From Burkholderiales bacterium (GTDB lineage Bacteria; Pseudomonadota; Gammaproteobacteria; Burkholderiales; Burkholderiaceae_D): 62,046 bases of DNA. This document shows, piece by piece, positions 27,581-37,800 of the stretch. Positions within the stretch are counted from its first letter, which is position 1. Every line of letters begins with the position of its first letter. Below the pieces are notes generated by a model, which was given only the letters and a program-made list of their open reading frames with translations, was not told the DNA's origin and searched no databases. The position numbers were made by a program, and so were the translations under genes. The DNA lies in contig JACQDX010000139.1 of NCBI GenBank assembly GCA_016200895.1, positions 1-62,046 on the forward strand. Reading direction: 5' to 3'.

Positions 27581-29109
27581 AACGCAGCCTCCGGTGTGTT
27601 TTTAACTAGTGATGGAATGATGTTTTTACTGGTGCTGGCAGCAGTGGAATTAGTGGCAGGCAGGGCCTTGCTTTCATAACCGCCACCCAGCGCCTTGATC
27701 AGGTTGATGCGCGCTTCTGTATGGCGCACTGCCAGTTCCAGCGAGAGTTTTTGCTGTGACAGCACGACACTTTCAGCGGCCAACACAGGCAGCTTGTTGG
27801 CAGTACCGGCTTTTTGTCTTTGCTGCGCCAGTTGCAAGCCAATGCGGGCAGCTTGCTCGGCGGCTTGCTGCTCAATCAACTGCGACTGGCTGGCTTGCAG
27901 TATCTGCACCTGGTCTGCCACTTCACGCAGGGCGTCCGTCAGGCTCTGGTTATACGTCGCCACGGCCACATCATAAGCAGCGACCTTGCCTTTCAATTGT
28001 GCGCGCAGACGGCCACCTTCAAATATGGGCAGGCGTATCGCCGGGCCAGCACCGATGATGCTGCTGCCACTATTGGCCAGATTGGATAGGCCCAGGCTGG
28101 ACAAACCAACGAAGCCAACGATATTGATATTGGGATAAAACTGGGTCTTGGCGACATCGACATCACTTTGCCCTGCCTCTACACGCCAGCGGGCCGAGAC
28201 GATATCAGGGCGACGACCCAGCAGTTCCAGTGGCAAATTACCTGGCAGCGCCGTGTCTGCCACAGGCTGGAATTTTGGCGTGGCGATCAGCTTGCCTTCT
28301 TCCGGCCCCAGGCCTTGCAAGGCAGCGATCTGGTTACGCGTCAGCGCCATGGCTTCTTGCCATTGGGCGAGTTCATTTTTAAGGCCAGACAATTGCACCA
28401 GGTTTTGCTGCACTTCGACTTTTGTATCGAGGCCAGCGCTGACACGTTGCTGTGTCAGGCGGTCAAACTGTTCACGCACTGCCAGTTGCTGCTTGCTGAG
28501 TTCCAGTTGTGCATTCTGACGTGCCAGTTGCAACCACGCACGGGCGATGGCATTGCTGAGCATCAGGCGCACGCTTTGGGCTTCCGCTTCTGTCACTTTT
28601 TCCTGCGACAATGCACCACGCATTTCAGCGCTGTGCTTGCCCCAGAAATCCAGTTCATAAGTAGCATTGAAACTGATCTGGTTATTCGTATTGTAAGTGC
28701 CTGCCAGTGGTGGCGGCACCAGGCCATGCTCGGTAAAGCGCTGATAAGTGCTGTCCACGCTGAGATTAGCCGATGGCAATTTATTGGCCTCCACGGCAGC
28801 AGTGGCTGCCTGCGCTGCCTGCAAACGTGCGGCGGCGGCTTGCAGGCTGGGGTGATTTTCCAGCGCACGGTTGACCAATGCCTGCAACTCAGCGCCACCT
28901 ATGCTGGTCGCCCATTGCAAATCAGGCCAGGCTGCATTGCCGCCCTGGTCAGGGAATACCCCTGCTTGCGGCGCCAGTGCCTTAAGTTGCGCCTGACTTT
29001 GTATGTCTTGAAAGCTGACGCAAGCCGACAGCAGGCACAATGCAGATGCACTGAGCAGCAGGCGCAGGCTGGCTGCGGCTATGGCTGGCTTGAAAAGAGA
29101 TTTTTTCAT
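27577..29109 (-). CDS. NodT-type outer-membrane efflux lipoprotein
   Basis: A 510-residue TolC-superfamily channel. The signal peptide ends in a lipobox (LLSAC, Cys about 30), so it is probably an outer-membrane lipoprotein of the NodT/OprM class. 'ALENHPSLQAAAARLQAAQAA' and 'LEHQ'-type helical repeats, 'ELLGRRPDIVSARWRVEAGQ' and 'YPNINIVGFVGLSSLGL' are family landmarks. Start at 29109 (MKKSLFK). First structural gene of the efflux operon, 86 bases after marR. Confidence 0.93.
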   Translation of the reverse strand: MKKSLFKPAIAAASLRLLLSASALCLLSACVSFQDIQSQAQLKALAPQAGVFPDQGGNAAWPDLQWATSIGGAELQALVNRALENHPSLQAAAARLQAAQAATAAVEANKLPSANLSVDSTYQRFTEHGLVPPPLAGTYNTNNQISFNATYELDFWGKHSAEMRGALSQEKVTEAEAQSVRLMLSNAIARAWLQLARQNAQLELSKQQLAVREQFDRLTQQRVSAGLDTKVEVQQNLVQLSGLKNELAQWQEAMALTRNQIAALQGLGPEEGKLIATPKFQPVADTALPGNLPLELLGRRPDIVSARWRVEAGQSDVDVAKTQFYPNINIVGFVGLSSLGLSNLANSGSSIIGAGPAIRLPIFEGGRLRAQLKGKVAAYDVAVATYNQSLTDALREVADQVQILQASQSQLIEQQAAEQAARIGLQLAQQRQKAGTANKLPVLAAESVVLSQQKLSLELAVRHTEARINLIKALGGGYESKALPATNSTAASTSKNIIPSLVKNTPEAAL

Positions 29110-29181
29110 ATGGACGTTGACCAAAAAACGATGACTAAAATTAACAGTCTTTAAATCTATAAAAATAAGGCCATAAAATTA

Positions 29182-29195
29182 ATTGCCTGAGCAAT
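29182..29195. promoter_or_regulatory. Possible second MarR operator
   Basis: ATTGC-CTGA-GCAAT is an inverted repeat with 5-bp arms that overlaps the marR stop and lies ahead of the outer-membrane-factor gene. It loosely resembles the 29697-29710 palindrome. Assignment is inference. Confidence 0.35.
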
Positions 29196-29698
29196 CAATT
29201 ATTTTTCTCCATCCAGGCTTCCAGAGTGGATCTGTTAGCCAGCAATTTGCGCAAGAGATACTTGAGGAAATTGATTTCTTCAGGAGCAAACCCGGTAAAA
29301 CCCACATCCAGCACTTCTGAATACACGGCTGGCAATTGCGCAGCCAGGCTCTTGCCACTGGCGGTCAGTGCCAGCTTGAACAGGCGCTTGTCATTCTCAT
29401 CCACGATACGCTGCACATAGCCCTTGGCTTCCAGCTTGTCAAGCGTGCGTTTCATGGCAGCAGAATCGATAAACAACTCGCGCGCCAGATCAGCCGCCGT
29501 ATGGCAAGTACCCATGGACAGCATCATGAACACACTGCCCTGAGCATGGGTGATGTCCAGGCGGCGCATGGATTCATCAATGGCGCGTGACAACATGGTG
29601 CGGGAACGAGCCAGCAAATAGCCCACGCTTTCTTCAACCTGATGGGCAAAAAACTCTGAATTTTGATTTTCGTGATTCATAGAAGAAATAATATTCAT
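29195..29698 (-). CDS. MarR family repressor of the efflux operon
   Basis: A 167-residue winged-helix regulator (161 if the second ATG, ending 29680, is used; neither has a clear ribosome site). The HTH is in 'DITHAQGSVFMMLSMGTCHTAADLARELFIDSAAMKRTLDKLEAKGYVQR' (positions about 48-97, quoted in fragments) and the wing in 'DENDKRLFKLALTASGK'. It sits directly ahead of the outer membrane factor, emrA and emrB on the same strand, the arrangement of autoregulated EmrR/MarR-type drug-responsive repressors. A perfect 14-bp palindrome covers its start. Confidence 0.9.
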   Translation of the reverse strand: MNIISSMNHENQNSEFFAHQVEESVGYLLARSRTMLSRAIDESMRRLDITHAQGSVFMMLSMGTCHTAADLARELFIDSAAMKRTLDKLEAKGYVQRIVDENDKRLFKLALTASGKSLAAQLPAVYSEVLDVGFTGFAPEEINFLKYLLRKLLANRSTLEAWMEKNN

Positions 29699-29710
29699 TG
29701 ACTAGTCAAT
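29697..29710. promoter_or_regulatory. Palindromic operator at the marR start
   Basis: ATTGACTAGTCAAT is a perfect 14-bp palindrome overlapping or abutting the marR start codon. Its size and position fit a MarR dimer site for autoregulation. The remaining 340 bases to the next gene hold no other gene; a TATAAT box is at 29960-29965 but lacks a good -35. Confidence 0.6.
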
Positions 29711-30049
29711 AGTTTATACCAGTTTAAAAATTTTTGCAGGGCAGCACAAAAACTATAGCCGGACATGGAGCTGCAGGTATTTTTCATAGATAAATTAGTG
29801 CGTGAGCGAGCAAGAAAACTCGCCGATGGTCAACCTTGCAAATGATGACGTCAAAAAATAACCTTTGACTGCAGGCCAAGATGCTGACGCATGCCATTAA
29901 ATGAAATCAGGCATTGGCAGAGATTGCCAAAAAAATCATATCCAATTACCAAGACGCTCTATAATCATTAAATATTTGCCAATTTCACTACGGCGAGATA
30001 CTTTTCTTGCTGGCAATACACATGAATAAATGATGAAGGGCTACACTTC

Positions 30050-31618
30050 ATGACGACCATGACAGCCTTAAATACCGACCGCCCGGAACCTGCACCAAAA
30101 AAATTCCCGATTACCACCCTGGCAATCAGTTTTGTTGTTTTGGTCTGCATGTCCCTGATCCTGGTACAAGTCTGGGTTACCTGGCGGGCCCGTGAAGTGC
30201 AGTTGGCGGAAACCGAAAGGGCGACTTCCAATCTGGCGCGTTCTGTAGGCCAGCATGCCTATGATACGATCAAAGGTGCCGACACTATCCTGGTCGGTCT
30301 GGTCGAACGGCTGGAAGTGGATGGAATGGCAGAATCCACTCTGCCACGCTTTCATACATTACTGGTGAAGCGGGTAGAAGAATTACCGCAATTACACGGG
30401 ATTTTTGTGTATGACCAAAACGGTAACTGGATAGTGAACTCTCAGCCTGTTCTCAAAAAAAATGCAAATAATTCTGACCGGGAATATTTTATTTATCATC
30501 GCGACCACATTGACCGCGATGTCCACATAGGTCCGCCTATTAAAAGCAAATCTACTGGCGAATGGATAATCACTGTTTCCCGCCGCTTTAATAAAGCGGA
30601 TGGTAGTTTTGCTGGCGTGGTACTGGCCACCATACAGATGACTTATTTCAAGAAATTTTACGAGCAGTTTGATATAGGTGAGACCGGTGCGATTTTTGTT
30701 GCGCTAAGCAATGGCACGATATTATTGAGGCGACCTTTCGAAGAAAAATCCCTGGGCAGGGATATTTCGCAACTGCCCTTATTCCGCGATTACCTGCCGC
30801 GCGCCAAAGTGGGCACCCAGACCTTTACCTCCGGCCAGGATGGCATCACACGCATCAACAGCTATCGGCAACTGGACAGCTATCCACTGGTGGTTTCTGC
30901 CGCCTTGTCCAGGAATGAAGTGTTGGATGAATGGAAATCGAATGCCATTATTCATGCTATTGGCGTAGCATGTCTGGTGTTTGGTCTGGCTATTATAGGA
31001 TCACGCCTGATCAGGCAGATAACGCTGCGTGCGCAGGCAGAAGATGAATTGCAAAAAGCCCGTAGCACGCTGGAGCAATTAAACCGGACACTGGAAAAAC
31101 TAGCCATGCAAGATGGTCTGACCGGGCTTGCCAACCGACGTCAGTTTGACATAGCCTTGAAAGATGAATTCAGCCGCGCCATGCGCAATGCCAGTTCACT
31201 GGCATTGATCATGATCGATGTCGATTGCTTCAAGCAATATAATGATATCTATGGCCATGCCGCTGGCGATGAGTGCCTGCGTGAAATCAGCAAAGTAGTG
31301 GCGGCCGGCAAGCACAGGCCGGGAGACTTGAGTGCCCGCTATGGCGGCGAAGAAATGGCCATCTTGTTACCCGGTACCGACGTCGCCGGTGCCATGAAAG
31401 TCGCAGAAAACATAAGGCAGGCAATTTACCACTTGGAACTGAAACACTCCGGCAACGCCACCGGCGTAGTCACCGTCAGTGCCGGTATAGATGCTTTTGT
31501 CCCCGTCAGAGAAAACAATCTGCCGCTGGAACTGATAGAAGCGGCTGACAAGGCACTGTATTACGCCAAATCACAGGGACGCAACTGCATCCGTGTAGGA
31601 AATGGACATTTGACCTGA
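30050..31618 (+). CDS. dCache-type diguanylate cyclase
   Basis: A 522-residue membrane enzyme making c-di-GMP from two GTP. Membrane segments at about 22-45 and 300-322 bound a periplasmic dCache-like sensor domain. A short coiled coil leads to the GGDEF domain (about 355-522), with 'QDGLTGLANRRQFD', the active-site loop GGEEM and an inhibitory-site motif RPGD exactly five residues before it. It should therefore be active and subject to product inhibition. Single-gene unit; GAAGGG upstream serves as ribosome site. The ligand sensed is unknown. Confidence 0.95.
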   Translation: MTTMTALNTDRPEPAPKKFPITTLAISFVVLVCMSLILVQVWVTWRAREVQLAETERATSNLARSVGQHAYDTIKGADTILVGLVERLEVDGMAESTLPRFHTLLVKRVEELPQLHGIFVYDQNGNWIVNSQPVLKKNANNSDREYFIYHRDHIDRDVHIGPPIKSKSTGEWIITVSRRFNKADGSFAGVVLATIQMTYFKKFYEQFDIGETGAIFVALSNGTILLRRPFEEKSLGRDISQLPLFRDYLPRAKVGTQTFTSGQDGITRINSYRQLDSYPLVVSAALSRNEVLDEWKSNAIIHAIGVACLVFGLAIIGSRLIRQITLRAQAEDELQKARSTLEQLNRTLEKLAMQDGLTGLANRRQFDIALKDEFSRAMRNASSLALIMIDVDCFKQYNDIYGHAAGDECLREISKVVAAGKHRPGDLSARYGGEEMAILLPGTDVAGAMKVAENIRQAIYHLELKHSGNATGVVTVSAGIDAFVPVRENNLPLELIEAADKALYYAKSQGRNCIRVGNGHLT

Positions 31619-31687
31619 ATCAAACAACGCAAATGAACTTGCGCTTATAATCATCCCGGTAATATATAAAAGAAATTCTGTATTTTC

Positions 31688-32089
31688 ATGAAAATGTTCC
31701 GTCCATCCCGTGTTCTTACGGTGTTCGCCATGCTGTGGAGCCTGCTGTTCATGCAGCTTGCCGTAGCAGCTTACGCCTGCCCGGGAATGGCCGCGTCCAG
31801 CACTGCCGATGCTTCCTTCACTACCAGCGTAGCAATGCCAAATTGCACAGGCATGGACCAGGATCAGCCCGCGCTTTGTCATACCCATGCAGAAGACCCT
31901 TTTGGCAAACAGTCCCTCGATAAACCAGCCTTGCCCGATGTGCTGCCTTTTGTCAGCGCCAGCCTGCTGCTGATACTGCCCGCATTCGATCAACTGCAGG
32001 CATCTGTTTCTGCCACACCTTCTCAAATCTCGCTGGCATACTCGATTGCACCGCCATTTTCCATACGCAACTGCTGTTTCCGCATTTGA
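31688..32089 (+). CDS. Small exported Cys/Met/His-containing protein of the cus operon
   Basis: A 133-residue protein of unnamed family. Residues 10-30 form a signal peptide ('LTVFAMLWSLLFMQLAVAAYA'). The mature part has scattered Cys, Met and His ('ACPGM', 'NCTGMDQDQ', 'LCHTHAEDPF'), a second hydrophobic segment (about 88-104) and ends 'RNCCFRI'. It lies 71 bases upstream of the TolC-like gene of the Cu/Ag efflux operon and on the same strand. Position and residues suggest metal binding; the family and function are unproven. No CusF-like gene is present. Confidence 0.65.
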   Translation: MKMFRPSRVLTVFAMLWSLLFMQLAVAAYACPGMAASSTADASFTTSVAMPNCTGMDQDQPALCHTHAEDPFGKQSLDKPALPDVLPFVSASLLLILPAFDQLQASVSATPSQISLAYSIAPPFSIRNCCFRI

Positions 32090-32160
32090 TCTCCTGAACG
32101 CCTGATTCATCGTCACCAGCTTTTGCTGGTGCGCGTCCTGTTCCATCGCCCGGAGGTTTT

Positions 32161-33465
32161 ATGTCTTTGTTTTCTATATTGCGCCATCATGGGTACGTAT
32201 ATCCTGCATGCATTTTTCTCGCGGTGTGCGCACTGCTACCTCTGCATATATCAGCAGCTGAATTAAGCCTGCCGCAAGCCCAGCAACTTGCCCTGGCACG
32301 CTCCAGGCAATTGTCTGCACAAGACCTCGCCATCAGCGCGGCGCGTGACATGGCAGTGGCTGCCAGTCAGCTACCCGATCCCGTATTCAAAACCGGTATT
32401 GACAACCTGCCTGTCAGTGGCCCTGACCGTGGCAGCTTCACGAATGACTTCATGACCATGCGCCGTATAGGTCTGATGCAAGAAATCACCCGCAGCGATA
32501 AACGTCATTTACGCGCCGAACGCTATGAACGTGCCATCGATAAATCACAGGCAGAAAAGACACTGTCCATGCTTGGCATTAAGCGAGACACCGCCATCGC
32601 CTGGCTGGACCGTTATTACAGTGAACAAATGCTGGCGCTGGCCAACGAACAGCTAAGCCAGGCCAGGCAAGAAATTCAAGCAGCAGACCTGGCCTATCGC
32701 AGTGGCCGCGGCAGCCAGGCAGATTTGCTGACCGCCCGCAGTGCCCTGGCATTAATGGAAGACCGCAATAGCGAATTGGCACGACGCGCGCGCAGTGCCC
32801 GCATCATGCTGACACGCTGGACTGGTGAGACCAGCAATGACAGCCAAAGTGAATTACCCGCGATGGACGATGTGGACCTGGATGTAAATGCATTGGAATC
32901 CACGCTTACGCACCATCCGCAAATCCGCATCATGAACAGGCAAGTTGACCTGGCAGATACCGAAGCAAAACTGGCCGAAGCAAACAAGAAGCCGGACTGG
33001 AGCATAGAAGTCACCTACCAGCAACGCGGGCCTGCCTATTCCAACATGATATCCGTTGGCCTTTCGCTGCCGTTGCAATGGGACCAAAAGAATCGTCAGC
33101 AACGCGAACTGTCGTCACGTCTGGCCATGGCAGACCAGGCCAGGGCAGAACGCGATGAAGCCCTGCGCGCCCATATTGCCGAAGTTAGCGGCTTGCTCAA
33201 TGAATGGCACAGCAAACGCAGTCGCGTGAGTCGCTATGAAACTGAATTACTGCCCCTGGCCAGACAAAGGGTGCAAGCCAGTCTGGCGGCTTATCGCGGT
33301 GGCAAATCCAGCCTGGGTGATTTGCTGACAGCACAGCGCAATCAAACTGACATGCATTTGCAAGCCCTGCAGCTACAGGCAGAAACGGCAAGTTTGTGGG
33401 CGCAACTGCACTACCTGAGCCCATCTGATGAAACAAAACTCATCTCAAGCGCCAACAAGGAATAA
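32161..33465 (+). CDS. CusC-like outer-membrane efflux protein
   Basis: A 434-residue TolC-superfamily channel for the CusBA-like pump. Signal peptide about 1-31; the typical 'LSLPQAQQLALARSRQLSAQ' start, 'ASQLPDPVFKTGIDNLPV', and 'YQQRGPAYSNMISVGLSLPLQ' are present, but there is no lipobox. The C-terminal 'AYRGGKSSLGDLLTAQRNQTD' is the conserved helix of metal-efflux members. Two bases separate it from the adaptor gene. Confidence 0.92.
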   Translation: MSLFSILRHHGYVYPACIFLAVCALLPLHISAAELSLPQAQQLALARSRQLSAQDLAISAARDMAVAASQLPDPVFKTGIDNLPVSGPDRGSFTNDFMTMRRIGLMQEITRSDKRHLRAERYERAIDKSQAEKTLSMLGIKRDTAIAWLDRYYSEQMLALANEQLSQARQEIQAADLAYRSGRGSQADLLTARSALALMEDRNSELARRARSARIMLTRWTGETSNDSQSELPAMDDVDLDVNALESTLTHHPQIRIMNRQVDLADTEAKLAEANKKPDWSIEVTYQQRGPAYSNMISVGLSLPLQWDQKNRQQRELSSRLAMADQARAERDEALRAHIAEVSGLLNEWHSKRSRVSRYETELLPLARQRVQASLAAYRGGKSSLGDLLTAQRNQTDMHLQALQLQAETASLWAQLHYLSPSDETKLISSANKE

Positions 33466-33467
33466 GC

Positions 33468-34811
33468 ATGAAAACCAAACGCATTAAGACCACACATGTA
33501 TTGCTTGCGACTGTCGCCACAGGATTGCTGGCAGCTGCGGCTTATGGCCTGTATCAATTGGGCAAACATGAAGGCATGCAGAATTCATTATCAGATAAAA
33601 ATGCCAAGCTGCAAGATGCTGGCGCAACGAAGAAAGTCTTGTACTGGCATGACCCCATGGTACCCGCCCAAAAATTCGACAAGCCGGGGAAATCCCCCTT
33701 CATGGACATGCAACTGGTTCCTGTGTATGCAGACAGTGCTGACTCAACGAATGAAAGTTCTGTCAGCATCAACCCACGCATACAGCAAAATCTTGGCATA
33801 CGTACTGCCAGCGTGGTATCTGGCAAACTCAATACAGTAGTACAGGCAGTTGGCACTGTTGCTTATAACGAGCGCGATGTCGCGGTGCTGCAGGCCAGGA
33901 GCAATGGCTTTGTTGAAAAACTCTATACGCGCACGCCGCTGGACATGGTGCGCAAGGGTCAGCCGCTGGCAGAACTCTATGTGCCAGACTGGATTGCTGC
34001 ACAAGAAGAATTTTTGGCAGTGAAAAGCATGCAAGGCCAGGCCATCACTGGCTTGCTGGACGCAGCCCGTCAGCGCATGCGCCTGGTGGGCATGATGGAT
34101 GAGCAGATACGCATGGTAGAAAGTAGTGGCAAGCTGCATGCACGCATCACTGTCAGCTCCCCAATAAGTGGCGTAATGACCGAACTGTCAGTACGCGAAG
34201 GCATGACCGTAAGCATGGGTACACCCATGTTCCGCATTAACGGTGTGGGCACGATCTGGGTCAATGCCGACATTCCTGAAAACATGGCACATAAAGTACA
34301 GGCTGGCAATTTGATAGAAGCCAGGACAGCATCCCTGCCTGGTATCGTTTTCCACGGCAAGGTCGCCGCCTTGCTTCCGCAAGTGGATAGCAGCACCCGT
34401 ACCTTGAAAGCGCGCATGGAGCTGGCCAGCTCTGGCAGCTCTGGCACGCAATTATTACCAGGCATGTTCACCACGCTCAACTTTACAGGCACTGCGCGCA
34501 AGGACACCCTGCTGGTGCCCAGTGAAGCCGTCATCATCACTGGCACCCGCAGCGTAGTGATCCTGGCGCAAGATGGCGGCAGGCTCTTGCCTGTGGATGT
34601 GGAAGTGGGGGCGGAAGCTGGTGGCCAGACAGAAATACTCAAAGGCTTACAGGCCGGGCAAAAAGTCGTGGCTTCCGGCCAGTTCCTGATCGATTCGGAA
34701 GCCAGCCTGAAAGCGAGTATCACGCGCATGGAAGGTGCCGCATCCGCTACCGCTGCCAGCTCTGCTACTTCTGCATCGAGCTCAAACCTGCCTGCTGGAG
34801 TTAAACAATGA
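33468..34811 (+). CDS. cusB: CusB-like periplasmic adaptor
   Basis: A 447-residue RND adaptor with an N-terminal anchor (about 9-27) and a heavy-metal-binding module at about 60-85: 'YWHDPMVPAQKFDKPGKSPF' then MDMQLVP. The Met residues of DPM and FMDM correspond to the three metal-binding Mets known in E. coli CusB. Barrel-sandwich, alpha-hairpin and membrane-proximal domains follow. The C-terminal 30 residues are Ser/Ala-rich. It overlaps the pump gene by four bases. Confidence 0.93.
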   Translation: MKTKRIKTTHVLLATVATGLLAAAAYGLYQLGKHEGMQNSLSDKNAKLQDAGATKKVLYWHDPMVPAQKFDKPGKSPFMDMQLVPVYADSADSTNESSVSINPRIQQNLGIRTASVVSGKLNTVVQAVGTVAYNERDVAVLQARSNGFVEKLYTRTPLDMVRKGQPLAELYVPDWIAAQEEFLAVKSMQGQAITGLLDAARQRMRLVGMMDEQIRMVESSGKLHARITVSSPISGVMTELSVREGMTVSMGTPMFRINGVGTIWVNADIPENMAHKVQAGNLIEARTASLPGIVFHGKVAALLPQVDSSTRTLKARMELASSGSSGTQLLPGMFTTLNFTGTARKDTLLVPSEAVIITGTRSVVILAQDGGRLLPVDVEVGAEAGGQTEILKGLQAGQKVVASGQFLIDSEASLKASITRMEGAASATAASSATSASSSNLPAGVKQ

Positions 34812-37800
34812 TCGCACGACTCATACGCTGGTCCATCAGCAATCGCTTCCTGGTCCTGCTTGCTACATTGATGTTGACAGCGTGGGGCATGTGGGCCGTG
34901 GCCCGCACGCCAGTGGACGCCATCCCTGACCTGTCAGATGTGCAAGTCATCATACGTACCAGTCTACCCGGCCAGGCACCGCAGATTGTAGAAAACCAGG
35001 TTACTTATCCACTGACAACGACCATGCTTTCAGTGCCTGGTGCCAAGACGGTACGCGGTTATTCTTTCTTTGGCGATTCCTTTGTCTATGTCTTGTTTGA
35101 AGATGGCACGGATTTGTACTGGGCACGTTCACGTGTGCTGGAATACCTGAACCAGGTACAGGCCAGATTGCCAGCACAAGCCAAGACTTCACTGGGGCCG
35201 GATGCGACAGGGGTAGGCTGGGTCTATGAATATGCGCTGGTTGACCGCAGCGGTAAAATGGATTTGTCGCAACTGCGTGCCTACCAGGACTGGTTCCTGA
35301 AATTTGAATTGAAGTCCCTGCCAAATGTGTCCGAAGTTGCCAGCATAGGTGGCATGGTGCGGCAGTACCAGATCCAGCTATCCCCGGACAAAATGCGCGC
35401 CTATAACATCACGCATGGAAAAATCATCGAATCCGTACAAAAAGCCAATCAGGAAAGCGGTGGCTCCGTGCTGGAACTGGGTGAAGCCGAATACATGGTG
35501 CGCGCCTCTGGCTATTTGAAGAACCTCGACGATTTCCGCAAGATACCGCTGATGGTGACAGAAGCTGGTATCGCCGTGCGTCTGGGCGATGTGGCGCGTA
35601 TACAGGTGGGGCCAGAAATGCGGCGCGGCATTGCAGAACTAAATGGCGAAGGCGAAGTCGCAGGTGGTGTGGTCGTCATGCGGTCTGGTAAAAATGCACT
35701 GGCAACCATAGCCGCGGTCAAAGACAAGCTGGATCAACTCAAGCCCGGTCTGCCACCAGGCGTGGAAATTGTTCCCGTGTATGACCGCTCTGGCCTGATC
35801 ACGCGGGCAGTGGATAATCTGCAGCATAAACTGCTGGAAGAATTCATCGTGGTAGCCGTGGTCTGCGCCGCATTTTTATTCCATCTACGCTCGGCACTGG
35901 TGGCAATAGTGTCGCTGCCGCTAGGCATACTCACAGCTTATATCATCATGCATTACCAGGGAGTGAATGCCAATATCATGTCGCTGGGCGGCATTGCCAT
36001 TGCGGTTGGTGCCATGGTCGATGCCGCGGTCGTCATGATAGAAAATGCACACAAGCATATCGAAGCCTGGCAGCATGCGCACCCGCATGAAAAACTGGCG
36101 GGTGAACAACATTGGCAAGTCATTGCAGAAGCCGCCGCAGAAGTGGGGCCAGCGCTGTTTTTTTCTTTATTGATCATCGTACTGTCCTTCATCCCGGTAT
36201 TCACGCTGGAAGCGCAGGAGGGCCGCCTGTTTGCGCCGCTGGCCCTGACAAAGACTTATGCCATGGCAGCGGCGGCCGGTTTGGCAGTGACCCTGATTCC
36301 TGTGCTAATGGGCTATCTGATACGTGGCAAGATACCAGCTGAACACAATAACCCCTTGAATCGCTTGCTGATTGCGCTATACCGCCCTTTGCTGGAAAAG
36401 GTTTTGCAATTCCCCAAGATCACTCTGCTGGTGGCAGCATTGATAGCCGTGTTGACAGTCTGGCCGCTGGCACGCCTGGGTGGTGAATTCATGCCGCCAC
36501 TGGATGAAGGCGATCTGCTCTACATGCCTTCTGCCCTGCCTGGCCTGAGTGCAGGCAAGGTGAGCGAGCTCTTGCAGCAAACTGACAGACTGATCAAGAG
36601 CGTGCCGGAAGTACAGACGGTGTTTGGCAAGGCTGGACGGGCCGAAAGCGCGACTGATCCGGCACCGCTGGAAATGTTTGAAACCACCATACAGTTCAAG
36701 CCGCGCGAACAATGGCGCGCTGGCATGACACTGGCAAAGTTGCTGGAAGAACTCGACCGCAGCGTCAAAGTACCTGGCCTGTCCAACATCTGGGTACCAC
36801 CAATACGCAACCGCATCGACATGCTGGCGACCGGTATCAAAAGCCCGGTAGGCATCAAGGTCGCTGGCGCAGACTTGAAGGAAATCGACAAGATCACCAG
36901 CGAGATAGAACGCGTCGTCAAAAGCGTACCCGGCGTCAGCTCTGCCCTGGCAGAACGCCTGAACGGTGGCAGGTATATTGATGTGGATATCAACCGCGAC
37001 CTCGCCGCACGCTATGACTTGAATATCGCCGATGTACAGAGCATCGTTGCGGCTGCCATAGGGGGTGACAATATCGGTGAAACGGTAGAAGGCTTGCAGC
37101 GTTTTCCCATCAATCTGCGTTATCCGCGTGAGTTGCGTGATTCTGTAGAAAAGCTGCGCCAGCTACCGGTGCTGACTGCAAGAGGTGCGCAGATCAGTCT
37201 GGGTGATATTGCCAGCATACGTATCAATGATGGCCCGCCCATGCTAAAAAGCGAAAATGCCAGGTTATCGGGCTGGGTGTATGTTGATATCCGCGATCGA
37301 GATCTCAGTTCGACCGTGCGCGAGATGCAGCAGCGGGTCAGCAAAGAAGTTCGCTTGCCTGCCTCTTACTCCCTGTCGTGGTCGGGCCAGTTTGAATATC
37401 TGGAACGCGCCAGCGCCAAACTCAAGATCGTCGTACCGGCCACGCTGCTGATTATTTTTGTCTTGCTGTACATGACCTTCAAACGCCTGGATGAAGCCGC
37501 CGTGATCATGGCTACCCTGCCCTTTGCGCTGGCAGGTGGCGTCTGGTTATTGTGGCTGCTGGGGCATCAATTATCAGTCGCCAGCGGCGTTGGTTTCATC
37601 GCCCTGGCAGGTGTCTCGGCAGAATTTGGTGTCATCATGCTGCTCTACCTGAAGCAGGCTTGGGACCAGCGTCTCATGAAAGGGCAAAACAGTCAGCAGG
37701 ATTTGCTCGATGCCATACGCGAAGGTGCCGTGTTGCGGGTACGCCCCAAGGCGATGACAGTGGCCGTCATCATCGCCGGGCTGGTACCCATCATGCTGGG

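Noticed and set aside
28168..29154. 328-codon plus-strand frame across the outer-membrane factor
   Set aside because: Antisense shadow; the minus-strand protein is clearly NodT-type.
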